64,000 nucleotides of DNA from Brevibacterium aurantiacum (GCF_007558825.1 NZ_VLTK01000011.1:1-64000); one strand, 5' to 3'. Numbered from the stretch's first letter, positions 35,729-46,022 are shown. Made by a program: numbers and translations. Notes: a model not told the origin generated them from the sequence alone.

Positions 35729-36622
35729 ATGAGCGTCGTGGGATCCGTCCTCGCGGTACTTGCATTTCTCTTAGCGTGGCCGGTTCCGGCCGCGCTCTCC
35801 CGTTTTCGGGGAGATCCCATCTCGCAGGTCATTCTGTGGCAGGCCGTCGGCCTCTCCGGTGGCCTCTCACTTATCGGCACAGCACTGGCTTTTGCCGTTG
35901 CTCCGACTTCGCACAGTCTGCCTGAGGGACTCTGGCAGCTCGCCAGAGGACAGTCGCACGCTCATCTCACGGTCTTCGCCTGGATTTTCCTCATCATCGC
36001 AATGGCACTCATCGCCCGACTGCTGGGTTGTCTTGCCCTGACGTTCTACTCCGCGCGCAGAACTCGCATTCGCCATGATGAGATTCTGCATCTGCTCAGC
36101 GAACCATCCGCGACGTACCCTGATACGCGGATCATCACGACCGACGAAGCTGTCGCCTATTGCCTGCCACAGGGGCCGCGCAAAGGAACTGCAGTGCTCT
36201 CAACAGGACTGCTCGAAGTCCTCGGCGAGGACGAGCGCACAGCCGTCATCGCACATGAGAGAGCCCATCTGGACTTCCGCCACGACGTGCTGGTGATTCC
36301 CTTCGCCGCGTGGCACCGTGCTCTGCCGTTCTTCTCGGCTACCGCGATCGGCCTCAACTCAGTCAATGGTCTGATTGAACTCATGGCCGATGACCAGGCT
36401 CGCGAGCACGTCGACCCGGCGATTCTGGCGAAGGCAGTGCGAGAAGCGGCGGGCATCAGCCCAGAGCATCGCAGCGATCTCTCGACTCAGCGGATCGACC
36501 GTCTGTCCCGGCCTCTGGACCCTGCACGGGTACCGGTGCGCGTGACGTCGACGCTTGTGGCGCTGGGCCTGCTGCTGGTCCCCAGCTTGTTGCTCTTCGC
36601 CCCCGTCGCTCCCGGATTCTGA
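35729..36622 (+). CDS. M56 family metallopeptidase (BlaR1-like)
   Basis: 297-aa membrane protease with about four helices. The zinc motif HERAH lies near residue 176 in AVIAHERAHLDFRHDVLV. It corresponds to the protease part of BlaR1/MecR1 but has no extracellular penicillin-binding sensor domain, which is the common actinobacterial form. Expected to inactivate the BlaI repressor upstream in response to an unknown envelope or respiratory signal. Confidence 0.87.
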   Translation: MSVVGSVLAVLAFLLAWPVPAALSRFRGDPISQVILWQAVGLSGGLSLIGTALAFAVAPTSHSLPEGLWQLARGQSHAHLTVFAWIFLIIAMALIARLLGCLALTFYSARRTRIRHDEILHLLSEPSATYPDTRIITTDEAVAYCLPQGPRKGTAVLSTGLLEVLGEDERTAVIAHERAHLDFRHDVLVIPFAAWHRALPFFSATAIGLNSVNGLIELMADDQAREHVDPAILAKAVREAAGISPEHRSDLSTQRIDRLSRPLDPARVPVRVTSTLVALGLLLVPSLLLFAPVAPGF

Positions 36623-36641
36623 CCCCTCGCGTCGCCCCGGC

Positions 36642-38753
36642 TCAGCTGTCGATGCGTTCAGCGTCGAGAACAGCGGCTCCCGAGACGATGAACTCTTTTC
36701 GCGGTCCGACAGATGACCCCATCAGAAGCTCGAAGGTGTTCTCTGCTGCCTCGGCGTCGGCCATGGTCACTCGGCGCAGTGTGCGCATGCTCGGATCCAT
36801 CGTCGTCTCCGCCAGCTGGTCGGCATCCATCTCACCCAGTCCCTTGTAGCGCTGGATGGGTTCCTTGTATGCCTTCTTCGACTTCTCCAGCTTCTTCAGC
36901 AGAGCATGGAGTTCTGCCTCGCTGTAGGTGTAGATGACGTCGTTGGGCGTCCCGCGCTTCGTGACCACCTCCACACGGTGCAGGGGCGGCACAGCCGCGA
37001 ACACTCGACCCTGTTCGACCAGTGGCTTCATATAGCGGAAGAACAGGGTCAGCAGCAGGGTCCGGATGTGAGCACCGTCGACGTCGGCGTCGGTCATGAT
37101 GATGACACGTCCGTAGCGGGCCGCGTCAATGTCGAAGCTGCGGCCGGATCCGGCCCCGATGACCTGGATCAGTGCAGCACATTCGACGTTGGCCAACATG
37201 TCCGACAACGATGCCTTCTGCACGTTGAGGATCTTGCCGCGGATGGGAAACAGTGCCTGGTGGTCGGAGTTGCGAGCGGCTTTCGCCGTTCCCATCGCGG
37301 AGTCGCCCTCAACGATGAACAGCTCTGTGTTCTCCACTCCGTTGTCACGGCAGTCGTAGAGTTTGGCTGGCAGGGAGGATGCCTCGAGCGCCGTTTTGCG
37401 CCGCTGGTTCTCCTTGTGCGTGCGAGCCGAGATGCGCGACTTGAGCTCCGCGACGACCTTCTCCATGAGGACCGCGGCCTGCTGCTTCTCTGCGCGCTTG
37501 GTCGAGGACAGGATGTCGCCCAGTTGCTTCTCGACCGTCTTCGCCACGATCTGCCTGACCGCGGCCGTACCCAGTACTTCCTTGGTCTGCCCCTCGAACT
37601 GCGGCTCGGCCAACTGCACCGTGACCACCGCTGTCAGGCCGGCCAGCACGTCGTCCTTCTCGAGTTTGTCCTTGCCCAGCTTGAGCTTGCGGGCGTTGGC
37701 CTCGACAGCCTTGCGCATGGCCTTGAGGCTGGCCTGCTCGAAACCTGCCAGGTGGGTTCCGCCGTGCGGAGTGGACACGACGTTGACGAAGGACTTGACC
37801 TTCGTGTCGTAGCCGGTCCCCCACCTCAAGGCGATATCGACGCCCACTTCGCGCTCGACCTCTTTCGAGACCAGGTGACCCGAGGAGTCGAGCACTGGGA
37901 CTGTCTCGCTGAATTTTCCGGTGTCCTGCAGACGCCAGGTGTCCGTCATCGGCGGGTCGATCGACAGATGGTCGACGAATTCGGTGATGCCGCCGTCGAA
38001 GCGGAAGACCTCGAGGCGTTCGGCGATGACCTCGCCGGTCTCGTCGCGGGCGACTCCACGGCGATCTTCGATGCGCAGTTCGAGCCCGGGGACGAGGAAT
38101 GCCGTCTGGCGTGCACGCTCGACGAGGTGCTGGTAGTCGAACTGGGCCTTGGACAGGAATATCTGCGGGTCAGCCCAGTACTGGACTCGGGTACCCGTGA
38201 CTCCCTTCTTCGCCTTGCGGACGACATCGAGCCCGGTCGGCTCCTGGAACTCCTCGAATGGGTTGTCAGGACCGGGCTGTCCGGAGGAATCGTCGAAGCG
38301 CCCCGGCACACCTCTGTGGAAGGACATCTTGTGAACCTTCGACCCACGCGTGACTTCGACATCGAGTCGAGCAGAGAGTGCATTGACGACGGAGGCGCCG
38401 ACGCCGTGCAGACCGCCGGACGCGGCATAGGAACTGCCGCCGAACTTGCCTCCGGCGTGGAGCTTGGTCAGAACCACCTCGACGCCGGTCAGTCCCGTCT
38501 TGGGCTCGATGTCCACGGGGATGCCTCGGCCGCTGTCCGTGACCGCCACTGAGCCGTCCGGTTCGAGTTCGATGAGGATCGACTTGCCGAAGCCGCCCAG
38601 AGCCTCGTCGACGGCATTGTCGATGATCTCCCACAGGCAGTGCATCAGCCCACGGGAATCAGTGGTCCCGATGTACATACCCGGACGCTTGCGAACCGCT
38701 TCGAGACCCGACAACACTGACAGATGCCTGGCGCCGTAACTTTCCTCTTCCAC
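36642..38753 (-). CDS. parE: DNA topoisomerase IV subunit B
   Basis: 703-aa ATPase subunit of a type IIA topoisomerase. GHKL ATPase domain: ARHLSVLSGLEAVRKRPGMYIG (8-29), EIIDNAVDEA (Asn for Mg-ATP) and GGLHGVGASVVNALS. TOPRIM domain: LFIVEGDSAMGTAKAARN and the Mg-binding DADVDGAHIRTLLL. No QK-loop acid-rich GyrB insertions are seen, and the start (SYGARHLSVL) and D-S-R-G-L-M-H-C-L-W-E-I-I-D-N are typical of the actinobacterial ParE lineage. GTG start with AGAGG 6 nt upstream. No parC in the window. Confidence 0.88.
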   Translation of the reverse strand: MEEESYGARHLSVLSGLEAVRKRPGMYIGTTDSRGLMHCLWEIIDNAVDEALGGFGKSILIELEPDGSVAVTDSGRGIPVDIEPKTGLTGVEVVLTKLHAGGKFGGSSYAASGGLHGVGASVVNALSARLDVEVTRGSKVHKMSFHRGVPGRFDDSSGQPGPDNPFEEFQEPTGLDVVRKAKKGVTGTRVQYWADPQIFLSKAQFDYQHLVERARQTAFLVPGLELRIEDRRGVARDETGEVIAERLEVFRFDGGITEFVDHLSIDPPMTDTWRLQDTGKFSETVPVLDSSGHLVSKEVEREVGVDIALRWGTGYDTKVKSFVNVVSTPHGGTHLAGFEQASLKAMRKAVEANARKLKLGKDKLEKDDVLAGLTAVVTVQLAEPQFEGQTKEVLGTAAVRQIVAKTVEKQLGDILSSTKRAEKQQAAVLMEKVVAELKSRISARTHKENQRRKTALEASSLPAKLYDCRDNGVENTELFIVEGDSAMGTAKAARNSDHQALFPIRGKILNVQKASLSDMLANVECAALIQVIGAGSGRSFDIDAARYGRVIIMTDADVDGAHIRTLLLTLFFRYMKPLVEQGRVFAAVPPLHRVEVVTKRGTPNDVIYTYSEAELHALLKKLEKSKKAYKEPIQRYKGLGEMDADQLAETTMDPSMRTLRRVTMADAEAAENTFELLMGSSVGPRKEFIVSGAAVLDAERIDS

Positions 38754-38880
38754 ACGTTTCCTCTCGTTCGATTAAATTCTAATCCCTCAACCGGCTCTGT
38801 CTCTGCCATTGCGGTCCGTGTCTCGTGTCGATTCCGCCGAAACCACCTGTTGCCGACATCTTTCCTGGAACAATGGCACT

Positions 38881-39705
38881 ATGTCTCCTCGTCGCAGTGC
38901 CCTTGTCCCACTCTTGTGCGTGGTTCTCACCTTGCCGGGCCTCACGGGGTGCAATGCGAGGCCGCCGTCGCAACCCGCTGCGTCCACACCGGCAGAGCCC
39001 GAGGCAATGCCGAGTTCGACGAGCCCCGCCGCGCAGGATACCCCAACAACGGATCCTGCGGTCGACCTCAGCGGTCGCACGATCGCCATTGACCCTGGTC
39101 ACAACGGAGGCAACGCCTCACACCCGAACAAGATCGCCCGCCCAGTTCCGGATGGACGAGGTGGGACCAAAGCCTGCAACACCACCGGAACCGCGACGGA
39201 TACTGATTATCCCGAGACTGATTTCAACTGGGGCGTTGCACAGAAGCTCGAACGGGAACTCGAAGACGCGGGGGCCGAGGTGGTCATGAGTCGCGACGAC
39301 AACACGGGCGTGGGCCCCTGCGTCGACGAGCGCGGCACGTTCGCCGATGACGCAGACCTCATGGTCAGCATCCACGCCAACGGCAGCGAATCGGCCACGC
39401 CCAAGGGCTTTCATGTCATCGTCGCGGAACCGGGCAGCTCCGAAGCTGTCGAAGACGACTCGAACCGCCTCGCCGATGCTATGAGTAAGGCATTGGCTGA
39501 CCAGTTCACCCCTAACAGCGCCTACGGGAAGAACGCCATCAGTCGGCGCCCCGACCTTGCAGGACTCAACAACGCCTCGGTTCCTGCCGTCATCGTCGAA
39601 TGCGGTGAGATGCGCAATCCCGACGAAGCCGAGACCATGGAATCGAAGTCCGGTCAGCAGAAGTATGCCGAGGCTCTGATGCAGGGCATCGTCGACTGGT
39701 ACTGA
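38881..39705 (+). CDS. N-acetylmuramoyl-L-alanine amidase, lipoprotein
   Basis: 274-aa cell-wall hydrolase. A short signal sequence ends in a lipobox (LTGC, Cys at about residue 22), a disordered Pro/Ser/Thr linker runs to about residue 60, then an Amidase_3 domain: IDPGHNGG (zinc His), SIHANGS (zinc His) and a late VECGEM with the catalytic Glu. Cysteines in TKACNTTG and GPCVDERG may form the disulfide known in Rv3717-like amidases. It cuts the stem peptide from the glycan. The start is set at the ATG of the signal peptide. Confidence 0.88.
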   Translation: MSPRRSALVPLLCVVLTLPGLTGCNARPPSQPAASTPAEPEAMPSSTSPAAQDTPTTDPAVDLSGRTIAIDPGHNGGNASHPNKIARPVPDGRGGTKACNTTGTATDTDYPETDFNWGVAQKLERELEDAGAEVVMSRDDNTGVGPCVDERGTFADDADLMVSIHANGSESATPKGFHVIVAEPGSSEAVEDDSNRLADAMSKALADQFTPNSAYGKNAISRRPDLAGLNNASVPAVIVECGEMRNPDEAETMESKSGQQKYAEALMQGIVDWY

Positions 39706-39759
39706 ACGGGCAGCGATCGAACCTGAACGACCCCGTCTGAGCAGGTCCTGCAACAGACA

Positions 39760-39799
39760 GATCGCCTGCGGACGCGAATATTCGCGTCCGCAGGCGATC
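39760..39799. terminator. Perfect 40-bp palindrome, bidirectional terminator
   Basis: A flawless 40-bp inverted repeat centred between 39779 and 39780 (half-site begins GATCGCCTGCGG; centre GAATATTC). It lies between the convergent amidase and sigA genes. No T-run follows on either side, so it would act as an actinobacterial-type tailless terminator. Confidence 0.75.
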
Positions 39800-39852
39800 G
39801 TCGTCACCGAGCTCATGCCGTGAGGCCGCAGCCATGGCAGGAGACAGCTGTG

Positions 39853-41256
39853 TCAGTCGAGGTAGTCCCGCAGAACCTGGGAGCGCGAGGGGTGCCGCAG
39901 CTTCGCCATCGTCTTCGACTCTATCTGGCGGATACGCTCACGCGTGACTCCGTAGACCTTGCCGATCTCATCCAGTGTCTTCGGTTGACCGTCGTTGAGG
40001 CCGAAGCGCATCGACACGACACCGGCTTCGCGTTCGGACAAGGTGTCGAGAACCGAGTGCAGCTGTTCCTGCAGCAGGGTGAAGCTGACCGAGTCAGACG
40101 GCACGACTGCTTCGGAGTCCTCGATGAGGTCACCGAACTCCGAGTCGCCGTCTTCGCCCAGCGGCGTGTGCAGAGAGATGGGCTCGCGGCCGTATTTCTG
40201 AACCTCGACGACACGCTCAGGCGTCATGTCGAGTTCCTTGGCGAGCTCTTCCGGGCTCGGTTCGCGTCCGAGGTCCTGCAGCATCTGACGCTGGACACGC
40301 GCAAGCTTGTTGATGACCTCGACCATGTGCACGGGAATGCGAATGGTGCGAGCCTGATCGGCCATGGCACGGGTGATGGCCTGACGGATCCACCACGTGG
40401 CGTAGGTCGAGAACTTGAACCCCTTCGTGTAGTCGAACTTCTCGACTGCACGGATGAGGCCCAGGTTGCCCTCCTGAATCAGGTCGAGGAAGAGCATTCC
40501 ACGGCCGGTGTAGCGCTTGGCCAATGAGACGACGAGACGCAGGTTGGCCTCGAGGAGGTGGTTCTTCGCAATGCGACCATCGTGGATGATCCACTTGTAG
40601 TCCATGGACTCACGGGGTTCGGTGATGCCACCGGCATCGAGCAGGTGCTCGGCGTACATTCCGGCTTCGATGCGCTTGGCCAGATCGACCTCTTCGGCCG
40701 CGTTGAGCAGTGCGACCTTGCCGATCTGCTTGAGGTAGTCCTTGACCGGGTCCGCGGTCGCGCCCGCAGAGACGACCTGCTGTGCAGGTGCATCTTCTTC
40801 GTCGGCGTCGGAGACGATGAAGCCGCCGGCCTCTGTGACAGCGGCGTTCTTCTCCTTCTCTTCGGAGTTCTTCGTCTCGGTCGCCTCAGCTGGGCTCTGC
40901 TCAGTGCCGAGAGCATCAGTTGCCGGCTCGGCTGCCTCGCCCGCCTCGAGCACGTCGTCGGACTTCTTCTTCGCCCCCGCGGCCTTGGTGGGCTTCGTCA
41001 CCGTCTTCTTAGCGGCGGCGGTCTTCGCCACCTTAGCTGCGGTCGATTTCGTCGCAGCGACTTTGGCGGTCGTGGTCTTTCGGGCCGCGGTGGTCTGCTT
41101 GGTCCCGGTCTCCGCTGCGGTCGCTGAAGCCGATGCCTTCGTCGTCTTGGCTCCCTTCGACGCCGCAGTGGTCTTGGATCCAACGGTGGAAGTGTTGGCG
41201 GCCGTTCCCTCCGACTCTTCCGTCACCGTCGTGGATTCCTTGTCGACTCTCGGCAC
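39853..41256 (-). CDS. sigA: Primary sigma factor SigA/RpoD
   Basis: 467-aa housekeeping sigma factor. The first 150 or so residues are a Lys/Ala/Thr-rich, then acidic, low-complexity tail. Region 1.2 is at [29 protein letters not shown]; region 2 includes [40 protein letters not shown]; region 4.2 has [31 protein letters not shown] at the C-terminus. I start at GTG 41256, with AAGGTGA upstream; the longer frame to 41322 lacks a site. Confidence 0.95.
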   Translation of the reverse strand: MPRVDKESTTVTEESEGTAANTSTVGSKTTAASKGAKTTKASASATAAETGTKQTTAARKTTTAKVAATKSTAAKVAKTAAAKKTVTKPTKAAGAKKKSDDVLEAGEAAEPATDALGTEQSPAEATETKNSEEKEKNAAVTEAGGFIVSDADEEDAPAQQVVSAGATADPVKDYLKQIGKVALLNAAEEVDLAKRIEAGMYAEHLLDAGGITEPRESMDYKWIIHDGRIAKNHLLEANLRLVVSLAKRYTGRGMLFLDLIQEGNLGLIRAVEKFDYTKGFKFSTYATWWIRQAITRAMADQARTIRIPVHMVEVINKLARVQRQMLQDLGREPSPEELAKELDMTPERVVEVQKYGREPISLHTPLGEDGDSEFGDLIEDSEAVVPSDSVSFTLLQEQLHSVLDTLSEREAGVVSMRFGLNDGQPKTLDEIGKVYGVTRERIRQIESKTMAKLRHPSRSQVLRDYLD

Positions 41257-41491
41257 GTGTTCACCTTTCGCGAGCGTTGAAACTTCTCGAATGCACCAGG
41301 ACATTACTAAGACCCATGTCAAGAGGTCCAGATATCTGGCCCGTGGGGAACACAGAGTTCGCCCATGATGCTATGACAGGGTCAACACCCAATTTTCGCA
41401 CGATATTCCCGGCTTTGCGAATTGGGCCCCGGACGGGGGTTCGGGGCCCTGCGCCAAGCTCTTCGTGAGAGCCGCCACCGTATCGTCGGAC

Positions 41492-42679
41492 TCATCCGGG
41501 GCCTCGGCGTGCTGACATCAGCCACCGTGGGAGATACCCCTGTTCCACTGCGTTCAGGATCAGGGTGGCCATCGCATGGTCAGCATCGAGTTCGAGCCCT
41601 GCCTGGGCGTAGTGCTCTGCCATGGTCGAGCCTCCCAACGACCATTCGAACCATGCGATCACAGCATATGCGGTGGCCCGAACGTCGGGATGTCCAAAGG
41701 GTATATAGGCTTTGAGGAACTCAATGCCCAACTGAACATCACGGGGGCGAGGTGCGCGTGGGGAAAGCCCCACCATCTCCTGTGCGGCCTGCGGGGACCT
41801 CGCGTATCTCTGTGCGCGAAGGTGCAGCCGTCCGGGACCGCACTTTTCGATGTCGGCTGGTGCGAAATTCGGGTGATCGAAGCTGAGGATCATTTCTAGT
41901 GCGTCCCGGGACCATTTTTCGCTGAGGATCGCGTCGACGGCCATGGTCGTCTGCAGAGTCATCAGCTCTGCGAGGGCAGTCGGGTCGATGCTGTCCTCGA
42001 CCTCGCTCAGGCGAGCGAGGCGAGGGTAGAGGATGGATAGGACGTCGAAGCCTTCGGCGATGCTCAGCCAGATGTCGCGTTGGCCGTTGCGACTGGCGGT
42101 GAATTCTGCTGCCGACACGGGCCTGACCACGAGTTCCCGCGGGGACGCCGCAGGAGAGGAACCCGCCGCGACGAGTTCCGTTGCACACGCCGAGGTCGAG
42201 GCGGCTTCGAGCAGCGTGCTGATCTGAGCATCGTCGTCGATGCGGCCGAATCGCTCCTCGCTGACCCACCATGCGCTCAGCGTATCGATGCCTCGGTCCC
42301 CCAACGACAGCGCGATCTCATCGATCACCGCCCGGATGAGGTCTCGGTGGACGCGTGGGTACTCGTCGCTGTGCCCGCTGGCTCCTGCCAGAGCCGCCAC
42401 TGGCAATCCGCTCTGGTACTCCGAGTCGTAGAGGACGAGGAACACCCCTGTCGCCGTGCACGCTCCAGCGATGAGATCGCTGTACCACTGACCACCTTCG
42501 GCCACGAGATGGGCCGCTGTCTCCAGGTCGAAGTCGACGCGAAGCGTCGTCGCACATGTCTGGGCGCCGTGTTCGTCGGTGCCCACGATGACGGCCACGA
42601 GGCTCTCCCGTGGAATGTAACCGAGAGTGTGGGGCACGATTCCGATGATGTCTTCTGCTGTCTTCGCTGTGGTCTCCAT
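41492..42679 (-). CDS. DUF4192 protein
   Basis: 395-aa actinobacterial protein of unknown function. The start EDIIGIVPHTLGYIPRESLVAVIVGTD (residues 9-35) is the hallmark of DUF4192, and the C-terminus has the helical repeat-like VRATAYAVIAWFEWSLGGSTMAEHYAQAGLELDADHAMA seen in the family. Soluble. Usually near sigA/helD-type core genes, as here. Divergent from the methyltransferase-like gene. Confidence 0.85.
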   Translation of the reverse strand: METTAKTAEDIIGIVPHTLGYIPRESLVAVIVGTDEHGAQTCATTLRVDFDLETAAHLVAEGGQWYSDLIAGACTATGVFLVLYDSEYQSGLPVAALAGASGHSDEYPRVHRDLIRAVIDEIALSLGDRGIDTLSAWWVSEERFGRIDDDAQISTLLEAASTSACATELVAAGSSPAASPRELVVRPVSAAEFTASRNGQRDIWLSIAEGFDVLSILYPRLARLSEVEDSIDPTALAELMTLQTTMAVDAILSEKWSRDALEMILSFDHPNFAPADIEKCGPGRLHLRAQRYARSPQAAQEMVGLSPRAPRPRDVQLGIEFLKAYIPFGHPDVRATAYAVIAWFEWSLGGSTMAEHYAQAGLELDADHAMATLILNAVEQGYLPRWLMSARRGPG

Positions 42680-42843
42680 GACAACACTTCAGCTCCTGCC
42701 CTGCCAGGTTGACCAGAGTGAGCTGTGCACATGTGGAAACGCTTGCGGCGTCCACACCCCGAACGCACATGAGTGTGGGCCGATCTCCCCAAGCGAAGTC
42801 GCACAGAATTGCCACCGCGGCTCAACTGGCATACAAGTGAGGG

Positions 42844-43635
42844 GTGGCAAAACGACGGATATACACAGCACCTGGCTCACAAGTCGTCGAAATCTCGACC
42901 GGCACCGCGCGCCTGGAGAAGGTCGACGGGGAGGTCGACAGCTATATCCTCCATGTCAACGGGGTGCCTTCCTCATCGATCACTCTGAGCGAGCCGACTC
43001 GGCTGGACTTCGAATATCTGGATTGGATGTCACGGATCATCGATGTCCAGTTCGCGGCCGGTCCGCTGCGAGCAGTCCACATCGGGGCTGCGGGATGTGC
43101 ACTTGCCCGGGCCATTCATGCCCAGCGGCCCGGTTCGAAGCAGACAGCGATCGATATCGATCCCCTGCTCCTCGACTACTCACGCACCTGGTTCGATCTG
43201 CCGCGCGCACCTGGTCTGGCTCTGCGTGCCGGAGACGGCACGGTCGAAGCCGAAAAGTTCCGTCCCGACACCCTTGACGTGCTCATCCGTGATGCCTTCG
43301 ATCATGACTCGGTGCCACCTGCACTGCAGACCTCGGTGTTCTTCACCACCTGTGCGCGCATCCTCAAGGACTCGGGTGTCTATATCGCCAACGTCCCCGA
43401 TGCTGGTGACCACCGCGTCCTCAGAGCAGAACTGGAGCTGCTGAATTCTGCGTTCGACCATGTCGCTGCCGCCGCCGAGCCCGGAATCCTCAAGGGACGC
43501 AGACGTGGGAACGTGGTCGTCATCGCCTCCAATTCGCCGCTGCACGTGCACGAGCTCGATAGGAGTCTGCGCACTGCGGCGACAATGGCGACTTTCCTTA
43601 CGGGGCAAGCGCTGAAGTCGCGACTGGGGCTGTGA
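42844..43635 (+). CDS. Spermidine-synthase-like methyltransferase-fold protein
   Basis: 263-aa Rossmann protein resembling the spermidine/spermine synthase family: AVHIGAAGCALARAIHAQRPGSKQTAIDIDPLLLDYSR (SAM/dcSAM site, about 78-115), then DVLIRDAFDHDSVPPALQT. Single-domain actinobacterial members of this type lack proof of aminopropyl transfer. No speD or other polyamine genes are near. The GTG start has GAGGGG running into it. Activity unassigned. Confidence 0.75.
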   Translation: MAKRRIYTAPGSQVVEISTGTARLEKVDGEVDSYILHVNGVPSSSITLSEPTRLDFEYLDWMSRIIDVQFAAGPLRAVHIGAAGCALARAIHAQRPGSKQTAIDIDPLLLDYSRTWFDLPRAPGLALRAGDGTVEAEKFRPDTLDVLIRDAFDHDSVPPALQTSVFFTTCARILKDSGVYIANVPDAGDHRVLRAELELLNSAFDHVAAAAEPGILKGRRRGNVVVIASNSPLHVHELDRSLRTAATMATFLTGQALKSRLGL

Positions 43636-43721
43636 CGGAACACACCTGGCATGATTCATTGCTTCCAACTACTCCCGGTGAGAAAAGTTCGGCATAATGG
43701 AATGCCGATTGGGAAGGTGAG

Positions 43722-45932
43722 ATGACCGAGACTTCAGAAATACGCGTCGAGCAGGTCAAGCTTGACGAGCTCTATGCACGACTCGACGAATTACGAGATG
43801 AGGCAACTGCCCGGCTGGGTACGGTGAGGATCTCCGAAGTCGGCGGCAATCATCAGCACCGGAGCGAACGGGATGCGTTCGCCACCCTGTATGAGGACCA
43901 GCTGATCCGGCTCAACAGCGCCGAAGACGGGCTGTGCTTCGGCCGTCTCGATTTCAGAACCGACGCCGAGCCCAGCTACATCGGACGGATCGGGCTCACC
44001 GACGCCAACCGTCAGCAGATCCTCATCGATTGGCGCGCACCGGCTTCGGAGCGCTTCTACCAGTCGACTGCTGCCAACCCGGCGGGAGTCGTGCGGCGCC
44101 GCCACCTGGTGACGAAGAACCGCACGGTCACAGACCTCGAGGACGATGTGCTCGACATCGAGGCTCTCGACGATGCCGACCGATCGAATCTGCAGGGCGA
44201 GGGTGCGCTGATCGCGGCACTCACGAATCACCGGACCGGTCGGATGGGCGATATCGTCGCGACCATTCAGGCCGAACAGGATGCCATCATCCGCCAACCC
44301 CTCCAGGGTGTGCTCGTGGTTCAAGGTGGGCCGGGAACCGGGAAGACGGCGGTGGCACTCCACCGCGCGGCCTTCCTCCTCTATCGGCACCGTGAGCGGA
44401 TCGCCAAGTCGGGCGTGCTGCTCGTCGGCCCCTCCGCTGTGTTCCTCAAGTACATCGAGAAGGTCCTGCCCAGCCTCGGCGAGACCGGTGCGCTTCTGCT
44501 GACACCGGGCCAGCTCTATCCAGGTCTCGAGACCGAGCTGACCGATGACACGGATGTGGCAGTGATCAAGGGCCGCTCCGAGATGGCCGCGGTGCTGAAG
44601 AACCACATCGCGAACTACGAACGGATCCCCGAGCAGGACGAAGAGCTGCGCGTCGGCTCACACACCATCTGGCTGCGCCGCCGCGACGTGCGCGGAGCTC
44701 GCGATCGAGCCCGTCGCAGCGGGGATGCTCACAACGCCGCCCGGACCGGCTTCGTCTCAGGTCTGCTCAAGACACTCGCAGAAGATCTGGCCAGGGAGAT
44801 GGGCCTCGACGGTGCAGGTGAGAGACTGCCGGAGCTGATGGACGAGCTGCGCTCGAGCGTGGATGTGCGCCGAGCTCTCAACCTCGCCTGGTTCCCGATC
44901 AGTCCTGCTGCGGCGCTCCGTGCCCTGCTGTCGAAACCGCACAAGCTGCAGGCCGCTGCCAGCCACCTGCTCTCGCCCGAAGATCAGCAGACGCTGATTC
45001 GCCCGCCCAATGCCGAGCTCACCGTTGAGGACGTTCCTCTCCTCGACGAACTCGCGGAACTGCTCGGCAGCAGTCCGCAGCAGACTGCTGCCCGCGACGA
45101 GTCCGCTCGTGAGTACGCCGAGGCGGTCCTCGATATGACCGACACCTCTGCCCTCATCGATGCCGAGACGCTTGCCGCCAGGTGGGAGGAAGAGGGACCG
45201 ACTGTCACTCTGGCAGAGCGGGCGCTCGATGATCGCGAATGGACCTACGGCCACCTCGTCGTCGATGAGGCTCAGGAGCTTTCGCCAATGCAGTGGCGTG
45301 TGCTCTTCCGGCGAGTTCCGTCGAAGTCCGCGACTGTCGTGGGCGACCTGGCACAGTCCTCGCACGTGGACAACACCCGGACGTGGAATTCCATCCTGTC
45401 CGAGTTCGTCGGGGACCGTTACGCACTGCAGGTGCTGACCGTGTCCTACCGGACGCCCCAGTCGGTGATGGACCTGGCCAACCGCTACCTGCACCGTCAT
45501 TTCCCGCAGCTCGAACTCGTCGAATCCGTCCGGCAGGGCGGCCCTGACCCGCACATGCAGTCGTTCGCTTCGACGCAGGACGCGGTCAATGCCCTCGTGC
45601 CCACCGTCACTGATGAGGTCGAATCCGTGGAAGGTGGGAAGATCGCCGTGATCGCGCCTGCCGATCTCATCGATTCCGTCGCCGAGGTGCTCGCCGGCTT
45701 CGACATCGGCCGCTCGGTCACCGGCCTCGACCATCAGATCGCAGTCATCACGGCGCAGCAGGCGAAGGGACTTGAATTCGATTCGGTCGTCATCGTCGAA
45801 CCGGGGCTGATCGCCCCTGACGGTCACGAGGACGGGGTCGGCGCGCTCTATGTATCGCTGACGCGAACCACGGACCGACTCCGGATCCTGGCTGCGGCAG
45901 CGACCGAACTGAGCGAGCTCATGGCCGACTGA
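43722..45932 (+). CDS. helD: HelD-type RNA polymerase-recycling helicase
   Basis: 736-aa UvrD/Rep-like ATPase of the actinobacterial HelD group, which pulls stalled RNA polymerase off DNA; some members (HelR) protect from rifampicin. An N-terminal coiled coil (about 5-35) is the arm entering the polymerase secondary channel. Walker A GGPGTGKT is at 202-209, Walker B VVDEAQELSPMQWRVLFRR near 513, and late helicase motifs include VSYRTPQSVMDLANRY and QAKGLEFDSVVIVEP. A CATAAT -10-like element sits at 43694-43699. No rifampicin-associated repeat was seen upstream. Strong terminator follows. Confidence 0.9.
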   Translation: MTETSEIRVEQVKLDELYARLDELRDEATARLGTVRISEVGGNHQHRSERDAFATLYEDQLIRLNSAEDGLCFGRLDFRTDAEPSYIGRIGLTDANRQQILIDWRAPASERFYQSTAANPAGVVRRRHLVTKNRTVTDLEDDVLDIEALDDADRSNLQGEGALIAALTNHRTGRMGDIVATIQAEQDAIIRQPLQGVLVVQGGPGTGKTAVALHRAAFLLYRHRERIAKSGVLLVGPSAVFLKYIEKVLPSLGETGALLLTPGQLYPGLETELTDDTDVAVIKGRSEMAAVLKNHIANYERIPEQDEELRVGSHTIWLRRRDVRGARDRARRSGDAHNAARTGFVSGLLKTLAEDLAREMGLDGAGERLPELMDELRSSVDVRRALNLAWFPISPAAALRALLSKPHKLQAAASHLLSPEDQQTLIRPPNAELTVEDVPLLDELAELLGSSPQQTAARDESAREYAEAVLDMTDTSALIDAETLAARWEEEGPTVTLAERALDDREWTYGHLVVDEAQELSPMQWRVLFRRVPSKSATVVGDLAQSSHVDNTRTWNSILSEFVGDRYALQVLTVSYRTPQSVMDLANRYLHRHFPQLELVESVRQGGPDPHMQSFASTQDAVNALVPTVTDEVESVEGGKIAVIAPADLIDSVAEVLAGFDIGRSVTGLDHQIAVITAQQAKGLEFDSVVIVEPGLIAPDGHEDGVGALYVSLTRTTDRLRILAAAATELSELMAD

Positions 45933-45978
45933 TTTCAGCGCGGCATCTCACGCGTTTACCGGCACCTGCCGGACGCAG

Positions 45979-46022
45979 ACAGAGGGCGCATCGGAGTCAT
46001 CTCCGATGCGCCCTCTGTTTCA
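45979..46022 (+). terminator. Intrinsic terminator of helD
   Basis: 18-bp perfect stem (45979-45996 with 46001-46018) around a TCAT loop, followed by TTC. The right arm runs into the first copy of the 12-bp tandem repeat. Confidence 0.8.

Noticed and set aside
35729..36622. Beta-lactam sensor BlaR1
   Set aside because: The protease domain is present, but the protein ends after it; there is no penicillin-binding sensor domain and no beta-lactamase nearby.
36906..38552. 548-codon plus-strand frame inside parE
   Set aside because: Antisense shadow of a well-conserved topoisomerase gene; no recognisable protein motif.
43636..43721. Rifampicin-associated element before helD
   Set aside because: No inverted repeat of the expected type in the 86 bp upstream.
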